From Spisula solida (Eukaryota; Mollusca; Bivalvia; Venerida; Mactridae), in assembly GCA_947247005.1 (NCBI GenBank), contig OX365956.1, positions 1,061,501-1,125,500 of the forward strand: a DNA stretch of 64,000 nucleotides, given 5' to 3'. Numbering within the stretch: the first letter of the stretch is position 1; the number at the start of each line of letters is the position of its first letter. A model generated the notes under the pieces. The model was not told the origin of the DNA. It did not search any database and was given only the letters and a program-made list of their open reading frames with translations. This document shows, one piece after another, positions 13,001-23,983 of the stretch. The translations under genes and the position numbers were made by a program.

Positions 13001-13870
13001 GGTCACAATTTTGCCCTATTATTTATGCATTTACTTGATTCTTAGAAGTTGTATATTATTTCTTGGATCACTATAGGGGCCTACATGAACTACTACAACA
13101 GGTGAGCGACCTAGGGTCGTTTGGACCCTCCTGTTAATTTATGCCCTCTTTTAAAAGATATTGCATGTTCAAATCCTGTAAAATTTCTGAATAGTAACAA
13201 TTTGTAAAAAATATAAATTTATACAGGGTATCTAAAAAGACATGTTCGCTTGATGACGGGCCATAACTTTGCCAAATTAATGTGTACATTGAAAATCATA
13301 GTCTCATTTAAAAGATAAATTGAAGAAAAATTTGGTGAATTATATCATGAGTCAATACAGGAACAGTTGATGACGAAATGTAGGGTATAATATGTCATTG
13401 ACAAAATACGTTCTAAATTGCCGAAAGACGCAGATAACATGATTGTACGGAAACTTTAGTAAATTTTATATCTTTAGCAGGAAAAGTAATTGTCATTGGT
13501 AGTCTATTATGTCCACACTATCCTTGCTATGAAAAAATCATACTGTAAAATCATTTAAAATCGAGGTCGGGATTGATATTTGTTTGGTCATCTGGGGTAA
13601 TAAAAACTAGGGCATAAGCTCAAATCTTGGAAAAAACATTTTGTGAGCTATAGAGGCTGTATCTGTCACTGGATCTTCATGCAAGTTGATCAGAATGTTA
13701 GTCCGTCATGTAATAATATCAAGGTCACTGATTAAGAAAACATGAAAATCTTGTACTTCCAATAGAGGGTGCATAGTCAGAAATTTTAAATGATTACTTA
13801 GGTCATCATAGGGACCTACATACACTTCTACGACAAGTGAGTAACCTTGGGCCCTGTGGGCCCTCTTGTA
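10030..13870 (+). repeat. HINE-like tandem-core elements filling intron 2
   Basis: A truncated 5' hairpin region (GTGATCACTCTTCGTACGTC near 10036) is followed by degenerate copies of a roughly 145-bp core (ACTAGGTC, CATAGAAAA, CTAGAGGTCACAATTTTG, ACTTGGTCACAATGATCATC). It ends in the hairpin CAGGTGAGCGACCTAGGGTC near 13100-13136. A second 3' end (AAGTGAGTAACCTTGGGCCC, CCCTCTTGTA) lies at 13836-13870, just before exon 3. A TIR element (10236-11690) is nested inside. Confidence 0.65.
10236..11690. mobile_element. 1455-bp TIR element nested in the HINE-like repeat
   Basis: TCTGGTAGCCCA, GGCCATCCTTAAAAAAGTGT and TTACGCGAC at the left are mirrored at 11630-11690, giving inverted repeats of roughly 50 bp. 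The interior includes an inverted relative of the CAGGCATCGCGAAAAC element (10486-10985), a cluster of CCACCGTG/CACGGTGG motifs (11010-11200) and a poly-A run of about 20 (11588-11608). No transposase is visible. Confidence 0.5.
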
Positions 13871-13912
13871 CTGCACAGGGACATATATTTAAGGGTTTCC
13901 TTATAATTTCAG

Positions 13913-14289
13913 AAAAATACAATTTTCGTTACCAATATCTTTTGGTTGAGATTGGTACCAAGGTCCTGATGAATATCTTCGATTGTAAAGTCGGCCATGA
14001 CTTCAGCAAGTACTTAGCAGCTAATACAAATCAAAGTCGAGCACTTCAGTTATTGATCACACCTAAGAAGAAAGGTATGAAGCCCACGCTAACATCTGAA
14101 CAAGCGAAACTACTGCCACCATTGGACAATAACCCGAAATCTTCAAATTTTGACATCACCTTGTTGTCATGTCTACTTAGGAATGTATGTGGTCTTAAAA
14201 GTTCCTTTGATGCCGTATGGACAACACCTGCATCTACAGACTTTACAGAGGAAGCAGACATAACAAGACTTAGGCAATGTAGAAATCAC
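13913..14289 (+). CDS. Exon 3: DZIP3-type HEPN domain, first part
   Basis: 377 nt after the acceptor TATAATTTCAG, with donor GTAGGT. It encodes about 125 residues. They begin KYNFRYQYLLVEIGTKVL, continue with a helical stretch, a conserved-looking DITLLSCLLRNVCGL core and ADITRLRQCRNH. The block order resembles the HEPN domain of E3 ligase DZIP3 and its many invertebrate paralogues (Pfam HEPN_DZIP3, named from memory). In those, the last helix carries R-N-x3-H. The exon stops after R-N-H; exon 4 supplies the last His. The acceptor lies only about 40 bp beyond the 3' end of a tandem-core transposon (ending near 13870), so intron 2 has been filled up to the splice site. Confidence 0.8.
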
Positions 14290-14468
14290 GTAGGTACCAT
14301 TTGTTCACATTATAACCACATTATGCTTTCCTTCTTGTACATGTATATATGTCTACAGATACTTTGATTTCCTGTAAATGAGTTAATATAAGAAGAAGAG
14401 TTAGATGCTCAATGTATTTTTTTTTGGGTTGTAGGTTATGGTCATAGGCATTATATTAGCTAGATTTT

Positions 14469-15546
14469 TAGCTCACCTGTCACAAAGTGACAGAGTGAGC
14501 TTTTGTGATCACTTTTCGTCCGTCGTCCGTCCGTCCGTCAACAATTGGCTTGTGTAGACCCTAGAGGTCACAATTTTAGCCTAATCTTTATGAAACTAGG
14601 TCACAAATATTATCTCAACAAAATCTAGGTCAAGTTCGATATTGGGTCATCCGGGGTTAAAAACTAGGTCACAAGGTCAAATCATAGAAAAACCTTGTGT
14701 AGTCACTAGAGGTCACAATTTTGACTTAATCTTTATGAAACTTTGTCACAATGATCATCTCGACAAAATCTAGGTCAAGTTCGATATTGGGTCATAAGGG
14801 GTTAAAAACTAGGTCACAAGGTCAAATCATAGAAAAACCTTGTGTAGTCACTAGAGGTCACAATTTTGGTCTAATCTTTATGAAACTTGGTCACAATGAT
14901 CATCTCAACAAAATCTAGGCCAAGTTTGATATGGGGTCATCTGGGGTCAAAAACTAGGTCACTAGGTCAAATCATAGAAAAACCTTGTGTAGTCACTAGA
15001 GGTCACAGTTTTGACTTAATCTTTATGAAACTTGGTCACAATGGCCATCTTAACAATATCTAGGTCAAGTTCGATATTGGGTCATCCAGGGTAAAAAACT
15101 AGGTCACAATGTCAAATCATATAAAAACTTTGTGTAGTCACTAGAGGTCACAATATTGGCCTAATCTGTATGAAACTTGGTCACAACGATCATCTTAACA
15201 ATATCTAGGTAAAGTTTGATATTGGGTCATCTTGGGTCCAAAACTAGGTCACATGGTTAAATCATAGAAAAACCTTGTGTAGTCACTGGAGGTCACAATG
15301 TCGACCTTATCTTTATGAAACTTGGTCACAATGATCATCTCAACAAAATCTAGGCCAAGTTTGATATTGGTTTATCTGGGGTCAAAAACTAGGTCATTAA
15401 GTCAAATCATATAAAAACCTTGTGTAGTCACTAGAGCTCAAAATATTGGCCTTATCTGTATGAAACTTGGTCACAATGATCATCTCTACAAAATCTAGGT
15501 CAAGTTCGACAGGTGAGCGACCTAGGGCCCTTTGGGCCCTCTTGTT
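14469..15546 (+). repeat. HINE/Pearl-like element, 145-bp core
   Basis: Begins TTAGCTCACCTGTCACAAAG with a 5' hairpin (GCTCAC...GTGAGC) and GTCCGTCC repeats. About seven cores of roughly 145 bp follow. It ends ACAGGTGAGCGACCTAGGGC, a CCTTTGGG hairpin, then CTCTTGTTT. CTCACCTGT near the start and ACAGGTGAG near the end are subterminal inverted repeats. The structure (subterminal IRs, 3' hairpin, tandem core, no target duplication seen) matches the Helentron-derived HINE class known from bivalve Pearl elements; the class is inferred from architecture. Confidence 0.65.
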
Positions 15547-15885
15547 TAAAGAAAAAAGTCGAGCTACTGTTGTGCACTATATTAATCACCTTGTCCATCG
15601 GTCTGTCCACAGTTTTCATGTTTTTAGCTCACCTGTCTCAAAGTAACAGTGCGCTTTTTAGCTCCACTATTCGTAGAATAAGGGGAGCTATTGCAGTCAC
15701 CCGAGCGTTGGCGTCGGCGAACACTTTTGTTAAAGTTTAGGTACAGGTTTTTTAACCTCTTATATTCTCTAAGTCCTTTAAGATATTGCTGTCATACTTT
15801 GCATACTTGTTCGCCATCATGACCCAACCCATATGCAGGAGTAGGTAACTCTATCAGGCATTTTGTTGAAATTATGCCTTATTTT

Positions 15886-17108
15886 AGCTCACCTGTCACA
15901 TAGTGACAAGGTGAGCTATTGTGAACGCTCTTCGTCCGTCGTCCGTCCGTGCGTCAACAATTCATTCAAACAACATCTCCTCCTAAACCACATGGCCAAT
16001 TTCAACCAAACTTCACAGGAATGTTTCTTGGGTGGTCCTTTCTAAAATTAGCTAAAAGAATTGTTATCTATAAATAACTCTGGTTGCCATGGCAACCAAT
16101 AGGAAAATCTTTAAAAAAATCATAAAAAATCAGCCTATGGCCAGATTTCAAAATAATTTTACAGAAATAGTTCTTGAGTGGCCCTCTTACAAAATTGACA
16201 TTTTTCTAGTGATTCGTCAAAAAACATGGCCGCCAGTGGGCGGGGCTAATTTTATAATATATCTATGGTAAAATCTTTAAAAATCTTCTTGTCTGAAAGT
16301 ACTTGTTGGATTTCATTATAAATTGGTAAGAATGTTCCTTGGGTGGTCCTTTCTAAAAAAGCTAAAAGAATTGTAATGGTTGTCATGGCAACCAATAGGA
16401 AAATCTTTAAAAAAATCATTAAAAATCAGCCTATGGCCAGATTTCAAAATAATTTTATAGAAATAGTTGTTGGGTGACCTTCTTACAAAATTGACATTTT
16501 TGTCTTGATTCCTCAAAAAACATGGCCGCCAGTGGGTGGGGCGCTGTTTTTCCCTATACATCTATAGTAAAATCTTTAAAAATCTTCTCCTCTAAAAGTA
16601 CTTGTTGGATTTCACTATTGATTGGTAAAATTGTTCCTTGCATTGACCTTTCTTAAAATAGCTAAAATAATTCCTTTCCATGCAGAACTCTGGTTGCCAT
16701 GGCAACCGATAGGAAAATCTTAAAAAAAATCATAAAAAATCAACCGCTGGCCAGATTTCAAAATAATTTTACAGAAATAGTTGTTGGGTGACCCTCTTAC
16801 AAAATTGACTTTTTTGTCGTGATTTGTCAAAAACATGGCCGCCAGTGGGTGAGGCACTGTTTTACCCTATATTTGTATAGTAAAATATTTTAAAACTTCT
16901 TCTCTAAAAGTACTGGTTGGATTTCATGTTAAATGGGTAACAATGTTCCTTGGGTTATCCTTTCTAAAAATAGCTAAAAGAATTATAATCCAAGCATAAC
17001 TCTGGTTGAAATGACAACTGATTGGAAAAACTTTTTAAAAAAACACTTGATAAATATGGCTGTATTGTGCACAGGTGAGCGACCTAGGGCCCTGTGGGCC
17101 CTCTTGTT
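15886..17108 (+). repeat. HINE/Pearl-like element with a different, about 290-bp core
   Basis: The same 5' end (AGCTCACCTGTCACATAGTG) and 3' end (CAGGTGAGCGACCTAGGGCC, CTCTTGTTT) as 14469-15546. The core is unrelated: about three and a half copies containing AACTCTGGTTGCCATGGCAA, CAGCCTATGGCCAGATTTCA and AACATGGCCGCCAGTGGG. Related termini carrying different cores show that the ends, not the core, define mobility. Confidence 0.65.
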
Positions 17109-17895
17109 TCTACTTAGTGCAAATAGTGCAAATGTTAAAGTTTAGGTCATAAGGTCAAATCATAGAAAAACCTTGTGTGGACACTGGAGGTCACAATTTT
17201 GACTTAATCTATATGAAACTTGGTCACAATGATCATCACAACAAAATCTAGGACAAGTTTGATATTGGGTCATCCGGGGTCAAAAACTAGATCACAAGGT
17301 CAAATCATAGAAAAACCTTGTGTAGTCACTAGAGGTCACAATTTTGACCTAATCTTTATGAAACTTGGTCACAATGATCATCACAACAAAATCTAGGTCA
17401 AGTGAGATATTGCTTCATATGGGGCCGAGAACTAGGTCACTAGGTCAAATCACAGGTCTTGCATGTACTGCTATAACAGGTGAGCGACCTAGGGCCCTTT
17501 GGGCCCTCTTGTTTCAACTTAGTGCAAATGTTAAAGTTTAGGTACATGTTTTTTTACCTCAAATATTTTCAAAGTGCATTCACATATTGCTTTGCATACT
17601 TGTTCTCCATCATGACTTCAACCCCTACACTTGGGTGGGTAACTCTATCAAGCTTTTTGTTGAAATTATGCCCCCTTTTTGACTTGGAAATGCAAATGTT
17701 AAAGTTTAGGTACAGGTTTTTTAACCTCTAATATCTTCAAAGTGCCTTGACATATTGCTTTGATACTTTGCATACTTGTTCACCATCAGGACCCAAACCC
17801 ATAAACAGGGGTAGGTAACTCTATCAAGCATTTTGGTGAAATTATGCCCCCTTTTTCAACTTAGTGCAAATGTTAAAGTTTAGGTACAGCTTTTT

Positions 17896-19132
17896 AGCTC
17901 ACCTGTCACAAAGTGACAGAGTGAGCTTTTGTGATCACTCTTTGTCCGTCGTCCGTCGTCAGTCGTCCGTCCGTCCGTCAACAATTGGCTTGTGTAGGCA
18001 CTAGAGGTCACAATTTAAGCCTAATCTTTATGAAACTTGGTCACAATGATCATCTCAACAAAATATAGGTCAAGTTTGATATTGGGTTATCCGGGGTCAA
18101 AAATTAGGTCACAAGGTCAAATTATTGAAAAACCTTGTGTAGTCACTAGAGGTCACAATTTTGACCTTATCTTTATGAAACTTAGTCACAATGATCATCT
18201 CAACAAAATCTAGGTCAAGTTCGATATTGGGTTATCCGGGGTCAAAAATTAGGTCACAAGGTCAAATCATAGAAAAACCTTGTGTAGTCACTAGAGGTCA
18301 CAATTTTGACTGAATATTTATGTAACTTGGTCACAATGATCATCTCAACAAAATCTAGGTCAGGTTCGATAATGGGTCATCCAGGGTCAAAAACTAGGTC
18401 ACAAGGTCAAATAATAGAAACACTTTGTGTAATCACTAGAGGTCACAATTTTGACTTAATCTTTATGTAACTTGGTCACAATGATCATCTCAACAAAATC
18501 TAGATCAAGTTCGATATTGGATCATCTGGGGTCAAAAACTAGGTCACAAGGTCAAATCATAGAAAAAACTTGTGTAGTCACTAGAGGTCACAGTTTTGGC
18601 CTGATCTTTACGAAACTTAGTCACAATGATCATAACAACAAAATCTAGGTCAAGTTCGATATTGGGTCATCCGGGGTCAAAAACTAGGTCACAAGGTCAA
18701 ATCATAGAAAAACCTTGCGTAGTCACTAGAGGTCACAATTTTGGCCTAATCTTAATGAAACTCGGTCACAATGATCATCTCAACAGAATCTTGATCAAGT
18801 TCGATATGAGTTCATCCAGGGTCAAAAACTAGGTCACAAGGTCAAATAATAGAAAAACCTTGTGTAGTCATTATAGGTCACAGTTTTGGTCTGATCTTTA
18901 TGAAACTTGGTCACAATTATCATCTCAACAAAATCTAGGTCAAGTTCGATATTGGTTTATCTGGGGTCAAAAACTAGGTTACAAGGTCAAATCATATAAA
19001 AACTTTGTGAAGTCACTAGAGGTCACAATATTGACCTAATCTGTAAAAAACTTGGTCAAGATGATCATCTCAACAAAATCTAGGTCAAGTTCGACAGGTG
19101 AGCGACCTAGGGCCCTTTGGGCCCTCTTGTTA
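17896..19132 (+). repeat. HINE/Pearl-like element, 145-bp core
   Basis: Starts AGCTCACCTGTCACAAAGTG, has an expanded GTCCGTC stretch (17944-17980), about eight 145-bp cores, and ends CAGGTGAGCGACCTAGGGCC, CTCTTGTTA. It is nested in the AGCTCCACTAT-type element. Confidence 0.7.
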
Positions 19133-19310
19133 TAACTCTAATATTTTCAAAGTGAATTCTGATACTACTATGCATACTTGTTCTCCATCATGACCCCAAC
19201 CCCTACACAGGGATAGGTAACTCTTATCAAGCATTTTGTTGAAATTATGCCCCCTTTTGGGCTTGGAAATGCAAATTTATGTTAAAGTTTAGGTACAGGT
19301 TTTTATGCCC

Positions 19311-19580
19311 CCGTATCAATAGATCGGGAGGCATATAGTGATTCACCTGTCCGTTTGTCCGTCCGTCCTGGTTAACCCAAATTGACCGTTTCTTTTAGCA
19401 TCATTATGGCTTGCTACAAAGCTTCCAAACTTGCATGGATGTTGTATATGAACACTCTCCACACACCTGTATCACCTGACCCCATTTTGACCTTCACCTT
19501 GACCTAATTTTGGACTTAGATTTATTTATAGACAAGGCTTCCACAGGGGGCATAAGTGTTTATTGAACGCAGTCTTGTTT
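19311..19580 (+). repeat. ATGCCCCC-type nonautonomous element
   Basis: Starts TTTATGCCCCCGTATCAATA, includes GTCCGTCCGTCC and CTTGCTACAAAGCTT, then AGGGGGCATAAG near the end, a GTGTTTATTGAACGC hairpin and GTCTTGTTT. TATGCCCCC and GGGGGCATA are subterminal inverted repeats. Near-identical copies occur at 22369-22649 and 51443-51880, with a decayed one at 60020-60442. Confidence 0.7.
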
Positions 19581-19811
19581 AACCTCTAATATCTTCAAAG
19601 TGCATTGATATATTGCTTTGATACTTTGCATACTTGTTCACCATCATGACCCCAACCCCTACACAGGAGAAGATAACTATTTAGCATTTTGTTGAAATTA
19701 TGCCCCGTTTTTGACTAAGAAATCCTTATTTGTTAACCATCATGACCTAGAGGACCTACACATGAGTAGGTAACGGTCCTGCATAATTTGTCCAAATTAT
19801 CCCCCTTTTTG

Positions 19812-20568
19812 CAGGCTTCGCGAAAGTGAGAAAAAAAGGCCGGACATCCGGTCCGGCATAAAATAGATTTGGCCGGACCGAATCAATTTTGGCCGGACCG
19901 AACAATATTAATAGGAAACAGTTAAAAAACCAAATGAAGAGAGATGTATAGATAATGCATGTTCTTCTTAAATTATTCAGTGGTAAATTATTTAGAAATG
20001 CATTGTTAGCTTGAACACACAGTTAACAAGTGTTTTCAAATAGGCCTAATTAGATAGTTTGCCTTTTCACAATGGGCTCATTCAGCCCATTCAATGAGCA
20101 TATATCAGACAGGACTTTCTGTCAAGAGAAATGTTATTTTCATTTTACCATTTAATATCAAACATCTTTAAACTAAATCACGTTTTTTTCGTGTTAAAAA
20201 GCCCCCTCGGAAATCGTCAAAATAAAAATATATTCAGAAAAAAAATCGCGAACATTCCGGAATCCGTACCGTGTACTACGGGTTTTATCCGCATCCAAAA
20301 AATAATCAGTTTTCGCGACCTTCATTTCGCTGAATTATTTTACATTTTTGACGATTTCGGAGGGATATCTTATTGAATCTCGACGAGAATTTACGAAAAA
20401 TATTCGTGTTACATTCTTTACAATAATCTTCAACTACGATGTGGGAATATCGCCGTCCAGACTTAAAATCTCCGTCGGACCAACGGTCCGACATTCAGTC
20501 AAATCTTGCCGGACCAAAGCATTTTTTGTCGGTCAGGACCGGCGGACCGACGGTTTTCGCGATGCCTG
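19812..20568. mobile_element. 757-bp TIR element, CAGGCTTCGCGAAA ends, TTTTG duplication
   Basis: CAGGCTTCGCGAAAG at the left and GTTTTCGCGATGCCTG at the right are inverted. TTTTG flanks both sides, and removing the element restores the host repeat text CCCTTTTTGACTTAG. It contains GGTCCGGC/GCCGGACC motifs near both ends. A diverged inverted copy lies at 10486-10985. No transposase is visible. The termini are hAT-like, but the duplication is 5 bp rather than 8. Confidence 0.6.
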
Positions 20569-20999
20569 TTTTGACTTAGAAGCCCCAACCTCTACACAGC
20601 AGAGGGTAATATTAATGCTGCTGTTATGAAGCATTTTGTTTTGAATATAAAATGATTGTACTATCCTAGCATGGCGCTGCAAATAGTGGAGCGCGCTGTT
20701 CGTGGACAGCTCTTGTTTGACTTAGAAGCCCCAACCTCTACACAGCAGAGGGTAATGCTGCTGTTATGAAGCATTTTGTTTTGAATATATAATGATTGTA
20801 CTATCCTAGCATGGCGCTGCGAATAGTGGAGTGCGCTGTTCGTGGACAGCTCTTGTTTTATCACTCTTCGTCCGTGAAACCGCTGTCGGTCTACCATTTG
20901 CTTGTGTAGACACTAGAGGTCACAATTTTGACGTTATCTTTATGAAACCCGTTCTCAACCCTCATCTCAACACAATGTAGGTCAAGTTCCATATTGGAT

Positions 21000-21422
21000 C
21001 CAGTGCTTTTTTTCGCTGAATTGTGCCCTTTTGTTTTGTGAAAATTTAGCGCGAAAATTCTCAAAATTGTGAAAAAGTAGGCGCTGAAACTTTTCAAATT
21101 GTGAAAAACTTAACGCGATAAATCATCAAATTATGATACAAAATGTTTCAGATGTTAGTTTATTTTTTGTCAACTTTTCCCAAACATGCATGTTTCTATG
21201 ATATAATACAGTAACTACTTTTATATCAAGTCCTGTACAGGAATATATGACTGTTATCTGTGATTTGTTTGTTTTGTGCTTTGAGAAGTTGATTTTACAA
21301 AAAACCATGACGCAAATTCTATTTGTGAATTAAGGGGCCTTTTAGGTTTGTGAAAGGGGCCTATAGCAATTTGTGAAGGGTCCTAATATAGGCCCCTCGT
21401 ATATAGTGAAAAAAAGCCCTGG
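21000..21422. repeat. hAT-like element, inverted copy of 310-706
   Basis: Begins CAGTGCTTTTTTTCGC and ends AAAAAAAGCCCTG. It matches the complement of 310-706 along its length, including 'aaaatttagcgcgaaaattc' and 'caaacatgcatgtttct'. It interrupts the core repeat text ATATTGG...GTCATCC. Confidence 0.5.
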
Positions 21423-21767
21423 GGTCATCCTGGTTAAAATAAACTACATGTAGGTCACTAGGTCAAACCATAGAAAAACATTGGGTAGTCACTAGAGGTC
21501 ACAATTACAATGATCATCGTTACAACAAAAATCTAAGTCAAGTTTGATATTGGGTCATCTGGGGTCAAAACCAGGTGCCAAGGTCAAAACCTAGCAATAG
21601 TCGCTTCCCTCGCTCCACACTTTTTAATCATTAAAATTTACTTAATATGTTCTAACTATAACATATATGCATATTTCTCTTGCGCCAATTCCTAAGTGTG
21701 TTTTACTAATCAATCGCAATTTGTTGCTTACATTTACATAAAAATATTGAATATTGAAGGTAGACCA

Positions 21768-21914
21768 GGGCTGGTATTCAATATTGATCTTACTTGACTT
21801 AAGGATAAGGATAGCCAATCATATCGCCTGTTACTGACCAAGAGTTTAATATGGTGTGACCTGATTGGTTGTCCTTATCCTTAAGTCAAGTAAGATCTAT
21901 ATTGAATACCACCC
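21768..21914. mobile_element. 147-bp foldback MITE
   Basis: GGGCTGGTATTCAATATTGA and TCTTACTTGACTTAAGGATA at the left are mirrored by the right half, arms of about 55 bp with few mismatches around a short loop. Transcribed, it would form a long hairpin. The superfamily is not determined. Confidence 0.7.
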
Positions 21915-22090
21915 AAGGCCACAATATTATAGGTAAATTTCTAGGTTATGCATATTGTTGTACTGTGGACTAATCCGATTAGAGGTATACTAAATAAACA
22001 CATTGATCTGTACAGTTGTGATAGATACCCAGCATGAAAGCATGCCTCCCATTTTCAGAAGACAAGTCCGTGTTTGGACTACCAAAGTTT

Positions 22091-23400
22091 AAAATATAAA
22101 GATCAACCACGAGTTTTGAGCCGTGACGGGAGATTACACTATTTAGTCATAGTGTGTGAATATACCTGGTTGGGATACCTTAAAAAATGCGTTAATATAT
22201 ATATTTGCTTGACCTGATATTGTCAGTATCGCTGGCTCAATCGGTAGAGAGCTTAATTGTCAGCCTGAGACACGCGGGTTCAAGCCCTGATAACTGCACT
22301 ATTTTTCTCACTTCATTTATTTGGTTTCATTTTCGTCAAGAATAGGAAGACATTGTTAAAGCCATTTTTATGCCCCCCTATCGATAGATGGGGAGGCATA
22401 TAGTGATTCACCTGTCCGTCCGTTCGTCCGTCCGTCCTGGTTAACCCAAATTGACCGTTTCTTCTAGCATTAATATGGCTTGCTACAAAGCTTTCATACT
22501 TGCATGGATGTTGTGTATGAACACTCTCCACACGCCAGTATCACCTAACCCCATTTTGACCTTCACCTTGACCTAATTTTGGACTTAGACTTATTTATGG
22601 ACAAGGCTTCCACAGGGGGCATAAGCGTTTATTGAACGCAGTCTTGTTTAAATAATTATTTTGACTTTGCATTGTACCAGTAATGGTTTTTCATGTTTCG
22701 CTGTTTTTATTTCATTTTTTTCCTCGGGTCCAGTATTAATTTATCTTCTACTGAATTCAATACTTAAACTTGTGTCAAAGATTTTCGACTTGACTTGGTG
22801 TGTTGGTTGACAACCTGTCAGTTTTGTCTGTCTCTGAGTAGGATGATGCATTTCGATATCTTATAGCGGTTGTTTGAAGACCGTTTATTGCATTAGCTAA
22901 CGCCATTGTTTGTGTCAAAGTTAAAAGACACATAGACTACATGTATATTATATAAATTATGAACTCCTTGCAAACTTTCTGTATAAGGTAATACGAGCCA
23001 TATTAAATATTCATTATCATACCAACATCTTCACCAGTATGTTAACTAGTTGAAGCCATTACACGTTTATAGTTACACGCTGTTACTATGACTAACGACA
23101 CTTAATTTTGACTAATAAATCGCTAATTATTAAATACATTCCAGAAACTTTCTTGTGTAATATTACTTGAACAAGCGATTTGAAAAAAATATATAAAAAG
23201 TGATCATACCAAGGATCGAACCTGTAAAAGTAAGTCTTAGAAGACATCGCCGTATCCATTATGCCACGTATTGAGTTACTTACAGAAACTACCTATCTAA
23301 CCTATAATGTGATTGCTTATATATACATACCCTTTTAGGGTGAATCAACTTTGCTGCATAAATTAGTCACGGCTCAAAAAACATGGTTTATCTATACCTT
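22091..23400. mobile_element. TIR element with convergent tRNA-like sequences, copy 1
   Basis: The ends are inverted (GATCAACCACGAGTTTTGAG near 22101; complement of CTCAAAAAACATGGTTTATC near 23372). Just inside the left end lies a plus-strand tRNA-like stretch, 22229-22295, with an A-box-like GGCTCAATCGGTAGAGAGC and B-box GGGTTCAAGCCC. Inside the right end lies a minus-strand tRNA-like stretch, 23203-23270, with GGATACGGCGATGTCTTCTA and GGTTCGATCC, recalling tRNA-Arg(TCT). An ATGCCCCC element (22369-22649) is inserted. Copy 2 is at 40577-41331. Confidence 0.6.
22369..22649 (+). repeat. ATGCCCCC-type element inside the tRNA-like TIR element
   Basis: Very similar to 19311-19580 (GCATATAGTGATTCACCTGT, GTCCGTCC, GGGGGCATAAGCG, GTCTTGTTT). 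It is absent from the sister copy at 40577-41331, so it arrived after the two copies separated. Confidence 0.7.
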
Positions 23401-23914
23401 TACCAATATTTTGGGAACCAAAATGAATAAATGAACAAACATTTGATAACTTTTGATGATCAAACATGTCTTTGTTACTAATCACAGTCTACAAAAACAC
23501 GTGGCAGTTAAAATTAACATTTCTTCCGCACTAGCATATTTGTTATCTTAGGGTCGATCTCTCTTTGCATAGAATTACATCAACACTTACCACAGAAAAT
23601 GAGAAAATAAATCTTAGTAACATGCATTTACGCAAATATTATCATCATACGCAATATTTCCGGAAATTTAGTAAATGTTTTGATAAAACAGTACCCAGGT
23701 CTCTAGCTCAATGGTCAAGGTCACACTTAGAAGTCAAACATCAAAAATGTATGTCAACTTTGCCTTCTTGACAATGGGCATGTCATGTTGCCGACAGCAT
23801 CTATTAGTATTGGTTTAAGAACTAGTAAACATGCATGACAGCCAATGGACTTGACAGGGTTGCCAATTACAACATTCACTGTTAGTTGACATGTGACTTT
23901 TTCTGTTATTTCAG

Positions 23915-23983
23915 TTGTCACACAATGGTACTGTACTTTTTCCAGCAACAGAATTCACCACTAAATGGCAGGAATTAAGTGAC
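23915..23983 (+). CDS. Exon 4: end of the HEPN domain with catalytic His
   Basis: A 69-nt, 23-codon exon between TTATTTCAG and GTAAGT, phase 0 on both sides. It starts LSHNGTVLFPATEF and continues with TKWQELSD. Joined to exon 3 it completes R-N-H-L-S-H, an Rx4H motif with the polar Asn after Arg that is typical of RNase-active HEPN domains. The following F-x-x-x-W-x-x-L/I pattern also matches DZIP3-type HEPN proteins as I remember them. The exon is too short to appear as an open reading frame of its own; it was found by splice signals and by the missing half of the motif. Confidence 0.78.

Larger units (their letters stand above)
15660..20737 (+). repeat. AGCTCCACTAT tandem-core element, split by other elements
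   Basis: The 5' end AGCTCCACTATTCGTAGAAT forms a hairpin with AAGGGGAGCT. The core of about 165 bp (TTTAGGTACAGGTTTTTTAA, 'catacttgttc', 'tgaccccaaccc', 'ttgttgaaattatgccccc') recurs at 15735-15880, 17105-17160, 17510-17890, 19135-19310 and 19580-19810. It ends ATAGTGGAGCGCGCTGTTCG, TGGACAGCTCTTGTTT (20690-20737), with a second near-identical 3' end at 20857. CTCCACTAT/ATAGTGGAG are subterminal inverted repeats. Other tandem-core elements are nested within it. Confidence 0.55.

Noticed and set aside
13837..13912. Extending HEPN exon 3 upstream to the ATG at 13837
   Set aside because: The upstream part translates a transposon 3' end (MSNLGPCGPSC recurs at other HINE ends, for example 15513 and 17480); the acceptor at 13911-13912 fits the Ig exon's phase.
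22229..22295. Possible functional tRNA gene
   Set aside because: A- and B-box-like motifs are present, but the acceptor and anticodon stems do not pair convincingly. It lies inside a TIR element present in two copies, so it is listed as tRNA-like.
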